The notes beneath the pieces are model-generated. The model searched no databases and was not told the DNA's origin. It saw only the letters and a list, made by a program, of their open reading frames with translations. A program made the translations under genes and the position numbers. Below, piece after piece: positions 1 through 8,468 of a stretch of DNA of 64,000 nucleotides. The stretch is from Mesorhizobium huakuii (GTDB lineage Bacteria; Pseudomonadota; Alphaproteobacteria; Rhizobiales; Rhizobiaceae). How positions within the stretch are numbered: the stretch's first letter is position 1; every line of letters begins with the position of its first letter. The DNA lies in NCBI RefSeq assembly GCF_030160235.1, contig NZ_BSNY01000012.1, positions 496,001-560,000 on the forward strand, read 5' to 3'.

Positions 1-508
1 TGAAATCGCGCCAGCCGTCGGGTTCCGGCGTAATGCCGTTGATTGCATAGGCGTTCTCGAGAATGTGTTCGAACGAGGCGAATTCCTTCAGCCAGTCGGC
101 CTTGCTCCAGTCCTTGCCGTCGAAATGGCCGCAAGCGTGGCTGGCGATGTCGTGGCCTTCATGCGCGGCGAGGCCGATCTGTTCGAGCCGCTCGGCCACT
201 TCCTGTTTGGAGGCGGCAAAGCCGATATTGGATTTGCCTGCTGTTTTGCCTGGTGGGGTGTATTCCTTGCGTGTCTCCGGCGACAGCAGGAAGACGCAGG
301 AGAGAAAATAGGTGAAATGCGCGCCGGTGCGCTGCGCCAAAGCGCGGCTGCGCTTCCACTGCGAGATGTCGCGGGCACTGTCGAAGGAGATGATCACCAC
401 CTGCTTCAGCTTTGCCGGCATTGGCGGCGCGGGCGGATCGGCCAGGGCCACGCCGGCGGTGGCTAGCGAGACAAGCGAAAACACGGCAACGCGGGACAAA
501 CAAGGCAT
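1..508 (-). CDS. Polysaccharide deacetylase-like exported protein (5' part)
   Basis: The reading frame starts at 508 and is still open at the left edge, so only the first 169 residues are present. Residues 1-23 form a Sec-type signal peptide ending at Ala-Leu-Ala. The mature part has a beta-strand ending in SFD (residues 41-43) and an H-A-C-G-H segment (residues 124-128), which matches the Asp and H-x3-H metal-binding pattern of carbohydrate esterase 4 deacetylases. The protein probably acts on an envelope or extracellular polysaccharide in the periplasm. The missing C-terminal half carries the remaining catalytic motifs, so activity and substrate cannot be judged. The start has no strong Shine-Dalgarno sequence, and a TTG two codons upstream is possible. 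Confidence 0.72.
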   Translation of the reverse strand, partial: MPCLSRVAVFSLVSLATAGVALADPPAPPMPAKLKQVVIISFDSARDISQWKRSRALAQRTGAHFTYFLSCVFLLSPETRKEYTPPGKTAGKSNIGFAASKQEVAERLEQIGLAAHEGHDIASHACGHFDGKDWSKADWLKEFASFEHILENAYAINGITPEPDGWRDF

Positions 509-590
509 CGGCAAATTTACGAGCTCCGGGCGGTCAGCAAGCCGGCTATCCCGGAAATGTGGCGTGGGTGCGATTGGGCTTTTTTGCCGG

Positions 591-656
591 TTTGCCCCGG
601 GGCAAACATCGGCTTGCCCAGGGGCAAGCATCCGTTTGCCCCTGGGGATTGGGCGA
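591..656. repeat. Tandem 22-bp GC-rich dyad repeats, three units
   Basis: Three consecutive 22-bp units start at 591, 613 and 635. The first contains a perfect 16-bp palindrome (TTTGCCCCGGGGCAAA, 591-606). The second contains CTTGCCC-AG-GGGCAAG (613-628). The third is degenerate, with TTTGCCCCTGGGGA. The units abut without spacers. They lie in the 240-bp gap between the divergent deacetylase and YfgM-like genes. The rest of that gap shows no recognisable feature. Confidence 0.75.
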
Positions 657-748
657 TTTTCCGGCCGGACCCCTTCCATGCCGACAAAATTTCGCTAAAA
701 CGCGGGCTCATGAACCGCCCCGGCCCGGGGCAGGAATGGTTTTGATTG

Positions 749-1414
749 ATGTCCGACGACAGTTTTATCCGTGAAGTCAACGACGAGATGCGTCGCGAGC
801 AGGCGCAGAAGCTGTGGGACCGTTTCGGCCCGGCTTTGCTCGGCATCGCGATCCTCGTGGTGCTCGGCACCGCCGCCTTCGTCGGCTATCGCTATTGGGA
901 TGAGACGCGCGCCAACCGCTCCGGCGATGCCTTCTCGCAAGCCTTGAAACTTGCCAATGACGGCAAGAACGACGAAGCGCTGGCCGCGCTCGATCAGCTG
1001 GAGAAGGACGGCTACGGCGCCTATCCGCTGCTGGCCCGCATGCGCGCCGCCACCGTCAAGGCGAGCAAGGGCGACACTGCCGCCGCCGTCAAGGATTTCG
1101 ACGACGTCGCCGCCGACACCGCCATCCCCCAGGGCATTCGTGACATGGCGCGGCTCAGGGCAGCCCTGCTGCTCGTCGACCACGGTTCCTTCGCCGATGT
1201 CTCCAGCCGAGTCGAGGCGCTGACATCGGACACCAACACGCTGCGCCACACGGCGCGCGAGGCGCTCGGCCTTGCCGCCTGGAAGGAAGGCAAGACCCAG
1301 GACGCGTTGAAGCTGTTCGACCAGATCGCCGCCGATGACGGCGCCCCGCGCAACACCCGCGAGCGGGCAACGCTGATGTCCGAGCTGATCCGCGGCTCGG
1401 GCAATGCCTCGTAA
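749..1414 (+). CDS. YfgM-like membrane-anchored tetratricopeptide protein
   Basis: The 221-residue protein has a short cytoplasmic N-terminus rich in charged residues, one transmembrane helix at about residues 27-47, and an alpha-helical TPR-like region to the end. This is the architecture of YfgM/UPF0070, an ancillary SecYEG-associated protein that helps periplasmic chaperoning in Escherichia coli. It lies 63 bp upstream of der, matching the enterobacterial yfgM-bamB-der order, but bamB is absent between them. The ATG at 749 is preceded in frame by a TTG at 746; the ATG is preferred. The exact function in rhizobia is inferred from family and context. Confidence 0.75.
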   Translation: MSDDSFIREVNDEMRREQAQKLWDRFGPALLGIAILVVLGTAAFVGYRYWDETRANRSGDAFSQALKLANDGKNDEALAALDQLEKDGYGAYPLLARMRAATVKASKGDTAAAVKDFDDVAADTAIPQGIRDMARLRAALLLVDHGSFADVSSRVEALTSDTNTLRHTAREALGLAAWKEGKTQDALKLFDQIAADDGAPRNTRERATLMSELIRGSGNAS

Positions 1415-1463
1415 ATGCATGTCGCCCAAAAGTGTGCAGCGGTTTTGGGACAACGACATGCAT
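1415..1463. repeat. 49-bp intergenic palindrome, family A copy 1
   Basis: Perfect 10-bp terminal inverted repeats (ATGCATGTCG and CGACATGCAT) enclose a second complementary pair, CCCAAAA and TTTTGGG. The element starts directly after the stop of the YfgM-like gene and fills most of the gap before der. Similar elements occur at 15329-15376 and, degenerate, at 19390-19435. Confidence 0.8.
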
Positions 1464-1477
1464 GATTGTAGGACCGT

Positions 1478-2917
1478 ATGACCTTCAAAGTCGCCATCAT
1501 CGGCAGACCTAACGTCGGCAAATCGACCCTTTTCAATCGGCTGGTGGGAAGGAAGCTGGCGCTTGTCGATGACACGCCGGGCGTCACCCGCGACCGTCGC
1601 GTCCATGCCGCCAAGCTCTACGATTTGCATTTCGACGTCATCGACACTGCCGGTTTCGAGGACGCCGGCGCCTCGACCTTGCCCGGCCGCATGCGCGCGC
1701 AGACCGAGATCGCCATCCACGAAGCCGACCTGATCTTCTTCACCATCGACGCCAAGTCCGGCCTGCTGCCCGACGACAGGACCTTCGCCGAGATCGTGCG
1801 CAAGTCCGGCAAGCCCGTGGTGCTGGTCGCCAACAAGGCCGAGGCCAAGGGCGCGCAGGGCGGCATGCTGGAAGCCTGGGAGCTTGGACTTGGCGAGCCG
1901 ATCCCGGTTTCCGCCGAACATGGACAGGGCATGCCCGATCTGCGCGATGCGGTGATCGCGGCCCTCGGCGAGGCGCGCGCCTTCGGCGAAGAGGAAGAGG
2001 CCGAGGACGACGAGATCGCCGCCACCGAGGTGCTGATCGGCGAGGACATTGCCGACCCAGACGCCGATGATGACCATACTTACGACGACACCAAGCCGAT
2101 GCGCATCGCCGTCGTCGGCCGCCCGAACGCCGGCAAGTCGACGCTGATCAATGCGCTGATCGGCGAGGAGCGGCTTTTGACCGGACCGGAAGCCGGCATC
2201 ACCCGCGATTCGATTTCCGTCGACTGGGATTGGCATGGCCGCCGGCTGAAACTGTTCGACACGGCCGGCATGCGCCGCAAGGCCAGGATCCACGAAAAGC
2301 TGGAAGTGATGTCGGTGCAGGACGGCTTGCGCGCCATCCGTTTCGCCGAGATCGTCATCATCGTGCTCGATGCCACCATTCCCTTCGAGAAGCAGGACCT
2401 GCAGATCGCCGACCTGATCATCCGCGAGGGAAGGGCGCCGGTGATCGCCTTCAACAAATGGGACCTGATCGATCATCCGCAGGAGCTGCTGGCGGAACTG
2501 CGCGAGAAGACCGAGCGGCTGCTGCCGCAGGTGCGCGGCATCCAGGCGGTGCCGGTCTCGGCCGAGACCGGGCGTGGCCTCGACAAGCTGATGGATGCGG
2601 TTCTTAGGACCCACAAGGTTTGGAACAGCCGTGTCTCGACCGGCAAGCTCAACCGCTGGCTGGAAGCCATACTGGCGCATCATCCGCCGCCCGCCGTTGC
2701 CGGGCGCCGGCTGAAGGTCAAATACGTCACCCAGGCCAAGACGCGGCCGCCGGGTTTTGTGGTCCAGTGCTCGCGGCCGGATGCGATGCCACAATCCTAT
2801 GTGCGCTATCTCTCCAACAGCCTGCGCGAAGCCTTCGACATGCCGGGCGTGCCGATCCGCATCGCGCTGCGCACCTCCGACAATCCATTCGCCGGCCGGG
2901 CCAAGAAGCGCGGCTGA
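1478..2917 (+). CDS. der: Ribosome biogenesis GTPase Der (EngA)
   Basis: This 479-residue protein carries two tandem GTPase domains, the hallmark of Der. The first P-loop is GRPNVGKS near residue 9 and the second is GRPNAGKS near residue 213. DTAGF and DTAGM switch II motifs and NKAE and NKWD G4 motifs follow in the two domains. A KH-like C-terminal domain rich in basic residues completes the protein. Der acts in 50S subunit maturation in the cytoplasm. The two G domains are joined by an acidic linker (about residues 165-205) dominated by Glu and Asp. The gene follows the YfgM-like gene and a palindromic repeat and converges on a LysR gene 18 bp away. Confidence 0.97.
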   Translation: MTFKVAIIGRPNVGKSTLFNRLVGRKLALVDDTPGVTRDRRVHAAKLYDLHFDVIDTAGFEDAGASTLPGRMRAQTEIAIHEADLIFFTIDAKSGLLPDDRTFAEIVRKSGKPVVLVANKAEAKGAQGGMLEAWELGLGEPIPVSAEHGQGMPDLRDAVIAALGEARAFGEEEEAEDDEIAATEVLIGEDIADPDADDDHTYDDTKPMRIAVVGRPNAGKSTLINALIGEERLLTGPEAGITRDSISVDWDWHGRRLKLFDTAGMRRKARIHEKLEVMSVQDGLRAIRFAEIVIIVLDATIPFEKQDLQIADLIIREGRAPVIAFNKWDLIDHPQELLAELREKTERLLPQVRGIQAVPVSAETGRGLDKLMDAVLRTHKVWNSRVSTGKLNRWLEAILAHHPPPAVAGRRLKVKYVTQAKTRPPGFVVQCSRPDAMPQSYVRYLSNSLREAFDMPGVPIRIALRTSDNPFAGRAKKRG

Positions 2918-2935
2918 GCGTCAGTACCCATCCGA

Positions 2936-3853
2936 TCAGGCGACCGCGCGCAAGCCGGCGGTCCGCGCATTGCCCGGCAAGGCCTGCCGCGCCGCTTCCA
3001 GCAATATGTCTCCCAGACGGGCCGCCACCGGCTCGGGTTCGGCATCCCGGCGGTGCAGGAACAATGCCATCTTGGGCAGCGCCGGCAGACCGGCAATCTC
3101 CGGCGTCATCGCGCTGACGCTGGCCGGCAGGCCGATGTCGGTGCGGATCGTCAGTCCCAGCCCAGCCGCCACGGCCGCCCAGATGCCGCCAAGGCTCGGG
3201 CTGGAGAAGGCCATGCGCCAGGGCAGCCCGGCGCGGTCGAGCGTCTCCGTCGCCACCGTGCGCAACAGGCACGGCGCCTCGAGGGCCACCAGCGGCAGCG
3301 GTTCGCCGTCGCGCAGGCTGGTCTCGATGCGCTTTGCCGGACCGATCCAGCGCATGGGAACATCGGCGACATGCTCGCTGTAGGGCAGCGTCTGGCCGCT
3401 GTGCCAGGCGAGCGCGATGTCGAGGCTACCTGACATCACCCTTTCGGCCAGCTCGTGGCTGCGCGCGATCCTGGCCTCGATCTTGACCTTGGGGTGGGCG
3501 CGGGCGAAGCGGCCGAGCACGTCCGGCAGCACGGCCTCGCCGAAATCCTCCTGCAAGCCGAGCCGCACCCAGCCTTCCAGTTCGACATCGTGGATCGCCG
3601 CCGTCGCCTCGTCATTCAGCTCGAGCAGCCGCCGCGCATAGCCGAGCATGGTCTCGCCGGCCTCGGTCAAGGCCAGCCCACGCCCCGATTTGCGGAAGAT
3701 CGGCGTCGCTGCCTGTTCTTCCAGTTTCTTCAATTGCGCGCTGACCGCCGAGGTCGACCGGCCGAGCCGGTCGGCGGCCTTGGCAAAGCTGCCGAGCTCC
3801 ATGCCGGTGACGAAACTGCGGAGAACGTCGAGGTCGAATGTCACGCGTTGCAT
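2936..3853 (-). CDS. LysR-family transcriptional regulator
   Basis: The 305-residue product has an N-terminal winged helix-turn-helix (about residues 8-66, with the LGSFAKAADRLGRSTSAVS stretch) and a LysR substrate-binding domain. The ATG at 3853 is chosen because it has an AGGA Shine-Dalgarno 8 bases upstream. A longer frame starting at 3886 would place coding sequence over an operator-like dyad. It is transcribed away from an MFS transporter gene, the usual arrangement for a LysR regulator and its target. The first of two TCCTG-N5-CAGGA dyads overlaps its ribosome binding site, suggesting autoregulation. The inducer is unknown. Confidence 0.92.
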   Translation of the reverse strand: MQRVTFDLDVLRSFVTGMELGSFAKAADRLGRSTSAVSAQLKKLEEQAATPIFRKSGRGLALTEAGETMLGYARRLLELNDEATAAIHDVELEGWVRLGLQEDFGEAVLPDVLGRFARAHPKVKIEARIARSHELAERVMSGSLDIALAWHSGQTLPYSEHVADVPMRWIGPAKRIETSLRDGEPLPLVALEAPCLLRTVATETLDRAGLPWRMAFSSPSLGGIWAAVAAGLGLTIRTDIGLPASVSAMTPEIAGLPALPKMALFLHRRDAEPEPVAARLGDILLEAARQALPGNARTAGLRAVA

Positions 3854-3860
3854 CAAAACG

Positions 3861-3875
3861 TCCTGTTTTTCAGGA
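3861..3875. promoter_or_regulatory. Operator-like dyad TCCTG-N5-CAGGA, left copy
   Basis: A perfect 5-bp inverted repeat with a five-T centre covers the ribosome binding site of the LysR gene. An almost identical dyad lies exactly 31 bp away, about three helical turns. This is consistent with paired binding of a LysR tetramer. Function is inferred from position and symmetry. Confidence 0.6.
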
Positions 3876-3891
3876 TCGATAGTCAAAAACT

Positions 3892-3906
3892 TCCTGATTT
3901 TCAGGA
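3892..3906. promoter_or_regulatory. Operator-like dyad TCCTG-N5-CAGGA, right copy
   Basis: Same inverted repeat as at 3861-3875, differing only in the first base of the centre (ATTTT). It lies in the divergent LysR/MFS gap on the transporter side, so it may control the MFS gene. Confidence 0.6.
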
Positions 3907-3972
3907 TTAACCTATGGCGCTAGGGAAATGCCGTCAAGGTCCAGGCGACTGGACCACCACGGGAATGAAATC

Positions 3973-5265
3973 ATGTCCGCCATCGTCGACTGCACCGACA
4001 AAGACACGCAGAAACTCCTGGGAGGCAGCGCTGCCGGCCCTGCCGGAAGGGTGTTCAGCCCTGGCCACCGCTGGAAGGTCCTGGGCATCGGTGTCGCCGC
4101 GAACGCCAGTTTCTCCGCCACCTTCTCCGGCATACCGGCAACGGCGGTCGTGCTCCGACAGGGCTATCACCTGAGCAATGCCGAACTTGGCCTGGCACTT
4201 GGCCTTCTCGGCCTGGGTGTTGCGCTCAGCGAATTGCCCTGGGGCTTGCTCACCGATCGCTGGGGCGATCGCCGCGTGCTCCTGATCGGGCTTGGCGCGA
4301 CGGCCGCCTGGCTTCTTGCCATGGCCATGCTCGTGGTGCCGACAAGGTCGGGCATTCCCGATGTTGCGCTGCTGTCGGCAAGCCTGCTTCTCACCGGGCT
4401 GCTCGGCGGCAGCGTCAACGGCTCGAGCGGCCGCGCCATCATGGGCTGGTTCCGGGAAAACGAGCGCGGCTTCGCCATGAGCATAAGGCAGACAGCGGTG
4501 CCGCTTGGCGGCGGCCTCGGCGCGCTTGTCCTGCCGTCGCTTGCGCTCGCCTTTGGCTTTTCCGCAGTGTTCGGGCTTCTGGCTGGCGCATCGGCTCTCT
4601 CCGCGCTGTTTGCCTGGCGTTGGCTGCACGAGCCGCCGGCGGCGGGGCACGTGGTTTCGTCGGCCGCGGCCGGACCGGCGCCGCTGCGCAACATCGAGGT
4701 CTGGCGCATCGCCACCGCCATCGGCCTGCTCTGTTTCCCGCAGGTGGCGGTGCTGACCTTCGCATCAGTGTTCCTGCACGACTTCGTCGGGTTGGGGACG
4801 GCGCCGATCAGCGCGAGCCTCGCCGCGGTGCAGATCGGCGCCATGGTCATGCGCGTCTGGAGCGGCCGCTTCACCGATCGCCATGGCAACCGTCGCCAGT
4901 TCCTGCGCTCATGCAGTGCGCTCAGCGGGCTGGCCTTCGCCGTGCTTTGGGTGATGGTCCTGGCCAGCCCTGCAATGCCGGGCGGCCAGTCCTTCCTGGT
5001 TGCGGTCCTTCCCTTGGTATTGATTGTCGCGGGCATCTCGGTCTCGGCCTGGCACGGCGTTGCCTATACCGAGCTTGCCACGCTGGCCGGCGCCGGCCAT
5101 GTCGGCACCGCGCTCAGCCTGGCCAACACCTTTGTCTTCGTTGGGTTCTTCCTGGTACCGGTGGCCATTCCGGGGCTGCTGCACCTCTGGTCCTGGTCCG
5201 GCGTCTGGCTGTCCGCCGCTATCTGCGCGCTGGTCGCCTGGCCGGTCTTCCTGCGGCCGGTCTGA
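3973..5265 (+). CDS. MFS transporter
   Basis: The protein of about 430 residues has roughly twelve hydrophobic segments and a cytoplasmic loop with GLLTDRWGDRR (about residue 95), which matches the MFS signature between helices 2 and 3. A related FTDRHGNRR motif follows helix 8. It is an inner-membrane secondary transporter; the substrate cannot be told from sequence. It is divergent from a LysR gene with twin dyads in the gap and is probably its target. The ATG at 3973 (MSAIVDCTD) is chosen; an in-frame ATG at 3928 would add 15 polar residues and has no better ribosome binding site. Confidence 0.88.
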   Translation: MSAIVDCTDKDTQKLLGGSAAGPAGRVFSPGHRWKVLGIGVAANASFSATFSGIPATAVVLRQGYHLSNAELGLALGLLGLGVALSELPWGLLTDRWGDRRVLLIGLGATAAWLLAMAMLVVPTRSGIPDVALLSASLLLTGLLGGSVNGSSGRAIMGWFRENERGFAMSIRQTAVPLGGGLGALVLPSLALAFGFSAVFGLLAGASALSALFAWRWLHEPPAAGHVVSSAAAGPAPLRNIEVWRIATAIGLLCFPQVAVLTFASVFLHDFVGLGTAPISASLAAVQIGAMVMRVWSGRFTDRHGNRRQFLRSCSALSGLAFAVLWVMVLASPAMPGGQSFLVAVLPLVLIVAGISVSAWHGVAYTELATLAGAGHVGTALSLANTFVFVGFFLVPVAIPGLLHLWSWSGVWLSAAICALVAWPVFLRPV

Positions 5266-5408
5266 ACGCCCCGCCGCAAAACCGCCTGACTTCGAAACCA
5301 CGACCTTAAGCCGACTGAGAAACCCGATCGATCTTGTTAACGTCCCATCAAGGTTAATGCATCATTTTGCTCTCCAGTGGGGTCAGTAGCGTTCCTGGAG
5401 ATTGTTCC

Positions 5409-6593
5409 GTGCATCGACGCGTCTTGAAGCGGCTTGTCGCCGCCGCCGGTGAGAAGAAACGCAATTTTGTGTCTCCTTTCATCATCGGCCTCGGCATCTG
5501 GATCGGCTTCCCGACCGTCGCCGCCTACCAGGACATGACGAGCCTTGTTTCCGGCCTCGAATCGCCGACCGCGCGCTGGAATTCCTATGTCGAGAGATCC
5601 GTCGCCGGCTCGACCCATGCCGCCGAGATGCCGTTCATCGATTCCGATGTCACCGGCTCGATCTCCGGATCGGGTATTCACCTGGCAGGCGTCGGCAACG
5701 TGTCGTTTCGCGGCAAGGGCGGCAAGGTCAGCGGCACGCCCGACGAGGATCGCGTGGTGCGTGCCGACAAGAAGGGCCGCATCGTCCAGGTGTCGCCTGT
5801 CGCGCCGCCAAAGAACTTCAACGCCGGTTCGATATTCCAGCGGACCTCCTCCTTGATGCGTCCGAGCATGGACGGCGGCCTGAAGATGGCTTTCGCCAAG
5901 CCGCAGATCAAAGGCAAGGAGATCCAGATCGCCGCGGAATTCCATGCGCGTGAGGACAAGAAGCCGGATCCCGGCGTGCCCGCCATGCTTGCCGCCCTGG
6001 TCAACAACGACCATCCCGATGTTCTGGCGACGGCCTATGCGCAATCCGAGCCGGACTATGCCAAGGCCTCGCCCTTCGAGGCCCTGCTGCAGGACGAGCA
6101 GCCCAACAGCGGCCGCTTCATTCCGCCGATGGCCAAGGGCGACCATTGGTGGATCCAGAACCCGCTTCCCGCCAGCGTCTTCTCCAAGCCGGAGCAAAAG
6201 TGCCTGGCCAATGGCATCTATTTCGAGGCGCGGAGCGAATCCGTTCGCGGCCAGGCCGCCGTTGCCCAGGTCATCCTCAACCGCGTCCGCAATCCTGCCT
6301 ATCCCAATTCGATCTGCGGCGTGGTCTATCAAAACGACAGCTGGTTCAACCGCTGCCAGTTCTCCTTCGCCTGCGACGGCCGGAAGAAGCGCATCGACAG
6401 CCCGGCCGCCTACAAGACCGCGCAGGACATCGCCATGGCCGTCACCGCCGGCAAGATCTTCATCCCGGAGGTCGGATCGTCGACCCACTACTATGCCCAG
6501 TATGTCCATCCGGGCTGGGCGCGCACGATGCAGAAGATGACGAAGATAGGCCTGCATATCTTCTACCGCACCTATGGCGGAGGCTGGAGCTGA
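5409..6593 (+). CDS. SleB-family cell wall hydrolase
   Basis: This 394-residue protein starts with GTG at 5409, supported by a GGAG 8 bases upstream. A hydrophobic segment at about residues 20-40 is a signal anchor or signal peptide. The middle is low-complexity and probably disordered. The C-terminal 130 residues form a hydrolase_2 (SleB/CwlJ) domain with the YFEARSES motif, whose Glu273 is the expected catalytic residue, followed by AVAQVILNRV and the THYYA segment. The family cleaves peptidoglycan, and in rhizobia such proteins are envelope-remodelling enzymes. No partner gene is adjacent. Confidence 0.88.
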   Translation: MHRRVLKRLVAAAGEKKRNFVSPFIIGLGIWIGFPTVAAYQDMTSLVSGLESPTARWNSYVERSVAGSTHAAEMPFIDSDVTGSISGSGIHLAGVGNVSFRGKGGKVSGTPDEDRVVRADKKGRIVQVSPVAPPKNFNAGSIFQRTSSLMRPSMDGGLKMAFAKPQIKGKEIQIAAEFHAREDKKPDPGVPAMLAALVNNDHPDVLATAYAQSEPDYAKASPFEALLQDEQPNSGRFIPPMAKGDHWWIQNPLPASVFSKPEQKCLANGIYFEARSESVRGQAAVAQVILNRVRNPAYPNSICGVVYQNDSWFNRCQFSFACDGRKKRIDSPAAYKTAQDIAMAVTAGKIFIPEVGSSTHYYAQYVHPGWARTMQKMTKIGLHIFYRTYGGGWS

Positions 6594-6604
6594 GGGCTCG
6601 CCAG

Positions 6605-6624
6605 CCGATGGTCTTTTCCATCGG
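6605..6624 (+). terminator. Hairpin after the wall hydrolase gene
   Basis: CCGATGG and CCATCGG form a perfect 7-bp stem with a TCTTTT loop 11 bp after the stop codon. No T-run follows, so termination would be weak or factor-assisted. Confidence 0.4.
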
Positions 6625-6763
6625 TCACGGGCTCGATCAGGCAGCCATTGCCGGGGGGATTCGCGCAGTACATCCCCATCGTCGCGGCGGGCACGATGTC
6701 GCACCTCACTAATTATTTGATTTTATTGCCTAAAATACATGGCAATGATCTTCCGCCCGTGGC

Positions 6764-6792
6764 TTGACGGGCGCAAACCCTCTAACTATGTT
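6764..6792 (+). promoter_or_regulatory. Sigma-70-type promoter for the atp operon
   Basis: CTTGACG (-35 hexamer TTGACG at 6764) and TATGTT (6787) are separated by 17 bp, close to the alphaproteobacterial housekeeping consensus. The expected start is near 6799, about 50 bases before atpI. Confidence 0.55.
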
Positions 6793-6849
6793 GCCGGCGA
6801 CTTTAGAAGCGGACGGACGGTGACGGTCTGACCGGGCAGGGGGGTTGCG

Positions 6850-7257
6850 ATGGCCGATAAAAGCAGGCCAGACGGAACCGGAGAAACCGGCCGCGGCAAT
6901 CAGCATGAAACCGGCATCCGCGACGACGATCTTGAGCGACGTCGGCGTGAACTTGAAGCATCGCTTGCGACAAGGCTGCCGAACCGGCTCGAGGGGAAAG
7001 ACGACGCGAAAGCGGGCAGTGCGGCCGGTTATGGCCAGGCGGTCAAACTCTCCAGTGAATTTATCGCTGGCGTGGTGGTGGGCGCCGGCATCGGCTGGAT
7101 CATCGACCGTATGGCGGGGACATCGCCATGGGGTCTGATCGTTTTCCTGCTGCTTGGTTTTGGCGCCGGCGTGCTCAATGTCATGCGTTCGGCGGGCGTT
7201 GTAGCAGAATTCGGACAGGGCGATAAATCGCGCTCTGGCCGGGACGACAGCAAGTGA
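6850..7257 (+). CDS. atpI: ATP synthase subunit I (AtpI)
   Basis: This 135-residue protein has a charged N-terminal half and two transmembrane helices (about residues 70-88 and 95-115) with the GAGIGWIIDRM and GLIVFLLLGFGAG segments of AtpI proteins. AtpI assists assembly of the c-ring of F0. It is first in the F0 operon, after a housekeeping-type promoter, with a GGGGGG-rich ribosome binding site just before the ATG. The N-terminal 60 residues are hydrophilic and probably disordered, as is common in rhizobia. Confidence 0.92.
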   Translation: MADKSRPDGTGETGRGNQHETGIRDDDLERRRRELEASLATRLPNRLEGKDDAKAGSAAGYGQAVKLSSEFIAGVVVGAGIGWIIDRMAGTSPWGLIVFLLLGFGAGVLNVMRSAGVVAEFGQGDKSRSGRDDSK

Positions 7258-7324
7258 CCGCCCTTCAGGCGGCATTCGGAAATAGCCGCCCTTATGCGGC
7301 AGTGGTAATTTGGCCGTACGCGGC
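7258..7324 (+). repeat. Three small hairpins in the atpI-atpB spacer
   Basis: CCGCC-N5-GGCGG (7258-7272), GCCGC-N6-GCGGC (7285-7300) and GCCG-N4-CGGC (7313-7324) follow one another. Each ends in the sequence GCGGCA or CGGCA, as if copied from one unit. They fill most of the 84-bp gap and could slow decay or tune expression between the two genes. Confidence 0.55.
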
Positions 7325-7341
7325 ATTGACGGGGTTAGAAC

Positions 7342-8100
7342 GTGGCAGCTGACAAGGTCGATCCGATCCACCAGTTCCATATCATCAAGCTGGTTCCGAT
7401 TAACATCGGCGGCTACGACCTGTCCTTCACGAATTCGGCACTGTTCATGGTCGCGACCGTTGTTGTCGCTGCCGCGTTCCTGTTCCTGACGACGTCGAGC
7501 CGCAGCCTGGTTCCCGGCCGGCTGCAGTCGATCTCCGAGATGGCCTACGAATTCGTCGGCAACATGTTGCGCGATGCCGCCGGCACGCAGGGCATGAAGT
7601 TCTTCCCCTTCGTGTTCTCGCTGTTCATGTTCGTGCTGGTCGCCAATCTGCTCGGCCTGTTTCCTTATTTCTTCACCGTCACCAGCCACATCATCGTCAC
7701 CTTCGGGCTCGCCGCCTTGGTGATCGGAACCGTGGTGGTCTACGGCTTCATGAAGCATGGTCTTGGTTTCCTGAAACTGTTCGTGCCGCATGGCGTGCCG
7801 GTGTTCCTGCTGCCGCTGGTGGTGCTGATCGAAGTCATTTCCTTCGTCTCGCGCCCGGTCAGCCTCTCGGTTCGTTTGTTCGCCAACATGCTTGCCGGTC
7901 ACATCACGCTGAAGGTGTTTTCGGGCTTCGTGGTCAGCCTCTCCGCGCTCGGCGCGGTCGGCGTCGCGGGCTCGGTCCTGCCGCTGGCCATGGCGGTGGC
8001 GCTGACGGCGCTTGAATTGCTGGTCGCCTTCCTGCAGGCCTATGTCTTCGCGGTGTTGACCTGCATGTATCTCAACGACGCCCTGCATCCCGGGCATTGA
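7342..8100 (+). CDS. atpB: F0 ATP synthase subunit a
   Basis: The 252-residue membrane protein has five to six transmembrane segments. It contains the [17 protein letters not shown] segment, which includes the essential Arg of the proton half-channels, and the C-terminal [20 protein letters not shown] helix. It forms the stator channel of the F0 sector in the inner membrane. It uses a GTG start at 7342. It lies between atpI and atpE in the standard alphaproteobacterial order. Confidence 0.97.
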   Translation: MAADKVDPIHQFHIIKLVPINIGGYDLSFTNSALFMVATVVVAAAFLFLTTSSRSLVPGRLQSISEMAYEFVGNMLRDAAGTQGMKFFPFVFSLFMFVLVANLLGLFPYFFTVTSHIIVTFGLAALVIGTVVVYGFMKHGLGFLKLFVPHGVPVFLLPLVVLIEVISFVSRPVSLSVRLFANMLAGHITLKVFSGFVVSLSALGAVGVAGSVLPLAMAVALTALELLVAFLQAYVFAVLTCMYLNDALHPGH

Positions 8101-8176
8101 GGAAGAGTTTCCGGCCCAGGGACATTGGCGCCGGATGGAAACGCAACGGAATTTCAGATCCAAAGGAGTTGAACAA

Positions 8177-8401
8177 ATGGACGCAGAAGCAGCAAAGTAC
8201 ATCGGCGCCGGCATCGCTTGCCTGGGCATGGGTGGCGCGGGCATTGGCCTGGGCAACATCTTCGGCAGCTACCTGTCGGGCGCGCTGCGCAACCCGTCGG
8301 CTGCTGATGGCCAGTTCGGCCGCCTGATCTTCGGCTTCGCCGTGACCGAAGCTCTGGGCATCTTCTCGCTTCTCATCGCGCTGCTGGCCCTGTTCGGCTG
8401 A
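8177..8401 (+). CDS. atpE: F0 ATP synthase subunit c
   Basis: The 74-residue proteolipid forms a helical hairpin. A glycine-rich first helix ([12 protein letters not shown]) is followed by the polar loop (RNPSA) and a second helix with Glu58 in [10 protein letters not shown], the proton-carrying carboxylate. The ATG at 8177 has an AAGGAG ribosome binding site 7 bases upstream, as expected for the most highly translated subunit. It assembles into the c-ring rotor. Confidence 0.97.
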   Translation: MDAEAAKYIGAGIACLGMGGAGIGLGNIFGSYLSGALRNPSAADGQFGRLIFGFAVTEALGIFSLLIALLALFG

Positions 8402-8468
8402 GCCAGACTTTGGGAAGATTGGACAGGCCGGCCGCGCAAGCGGCGGGCCTGATATCTGGGGATAGTCC

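Noticed and set aside
591-656. CRISPR-like array
   Set aside because: Units abut with no spacers, there are only three of them, and no cas gene is present.
695-2794. 699-residue open frame on the minus strand opposite der
   Set aside because: It mirrors the codon structure of the der gene, has no family motif and no ribosome binding site; der on the plus strand is certain.
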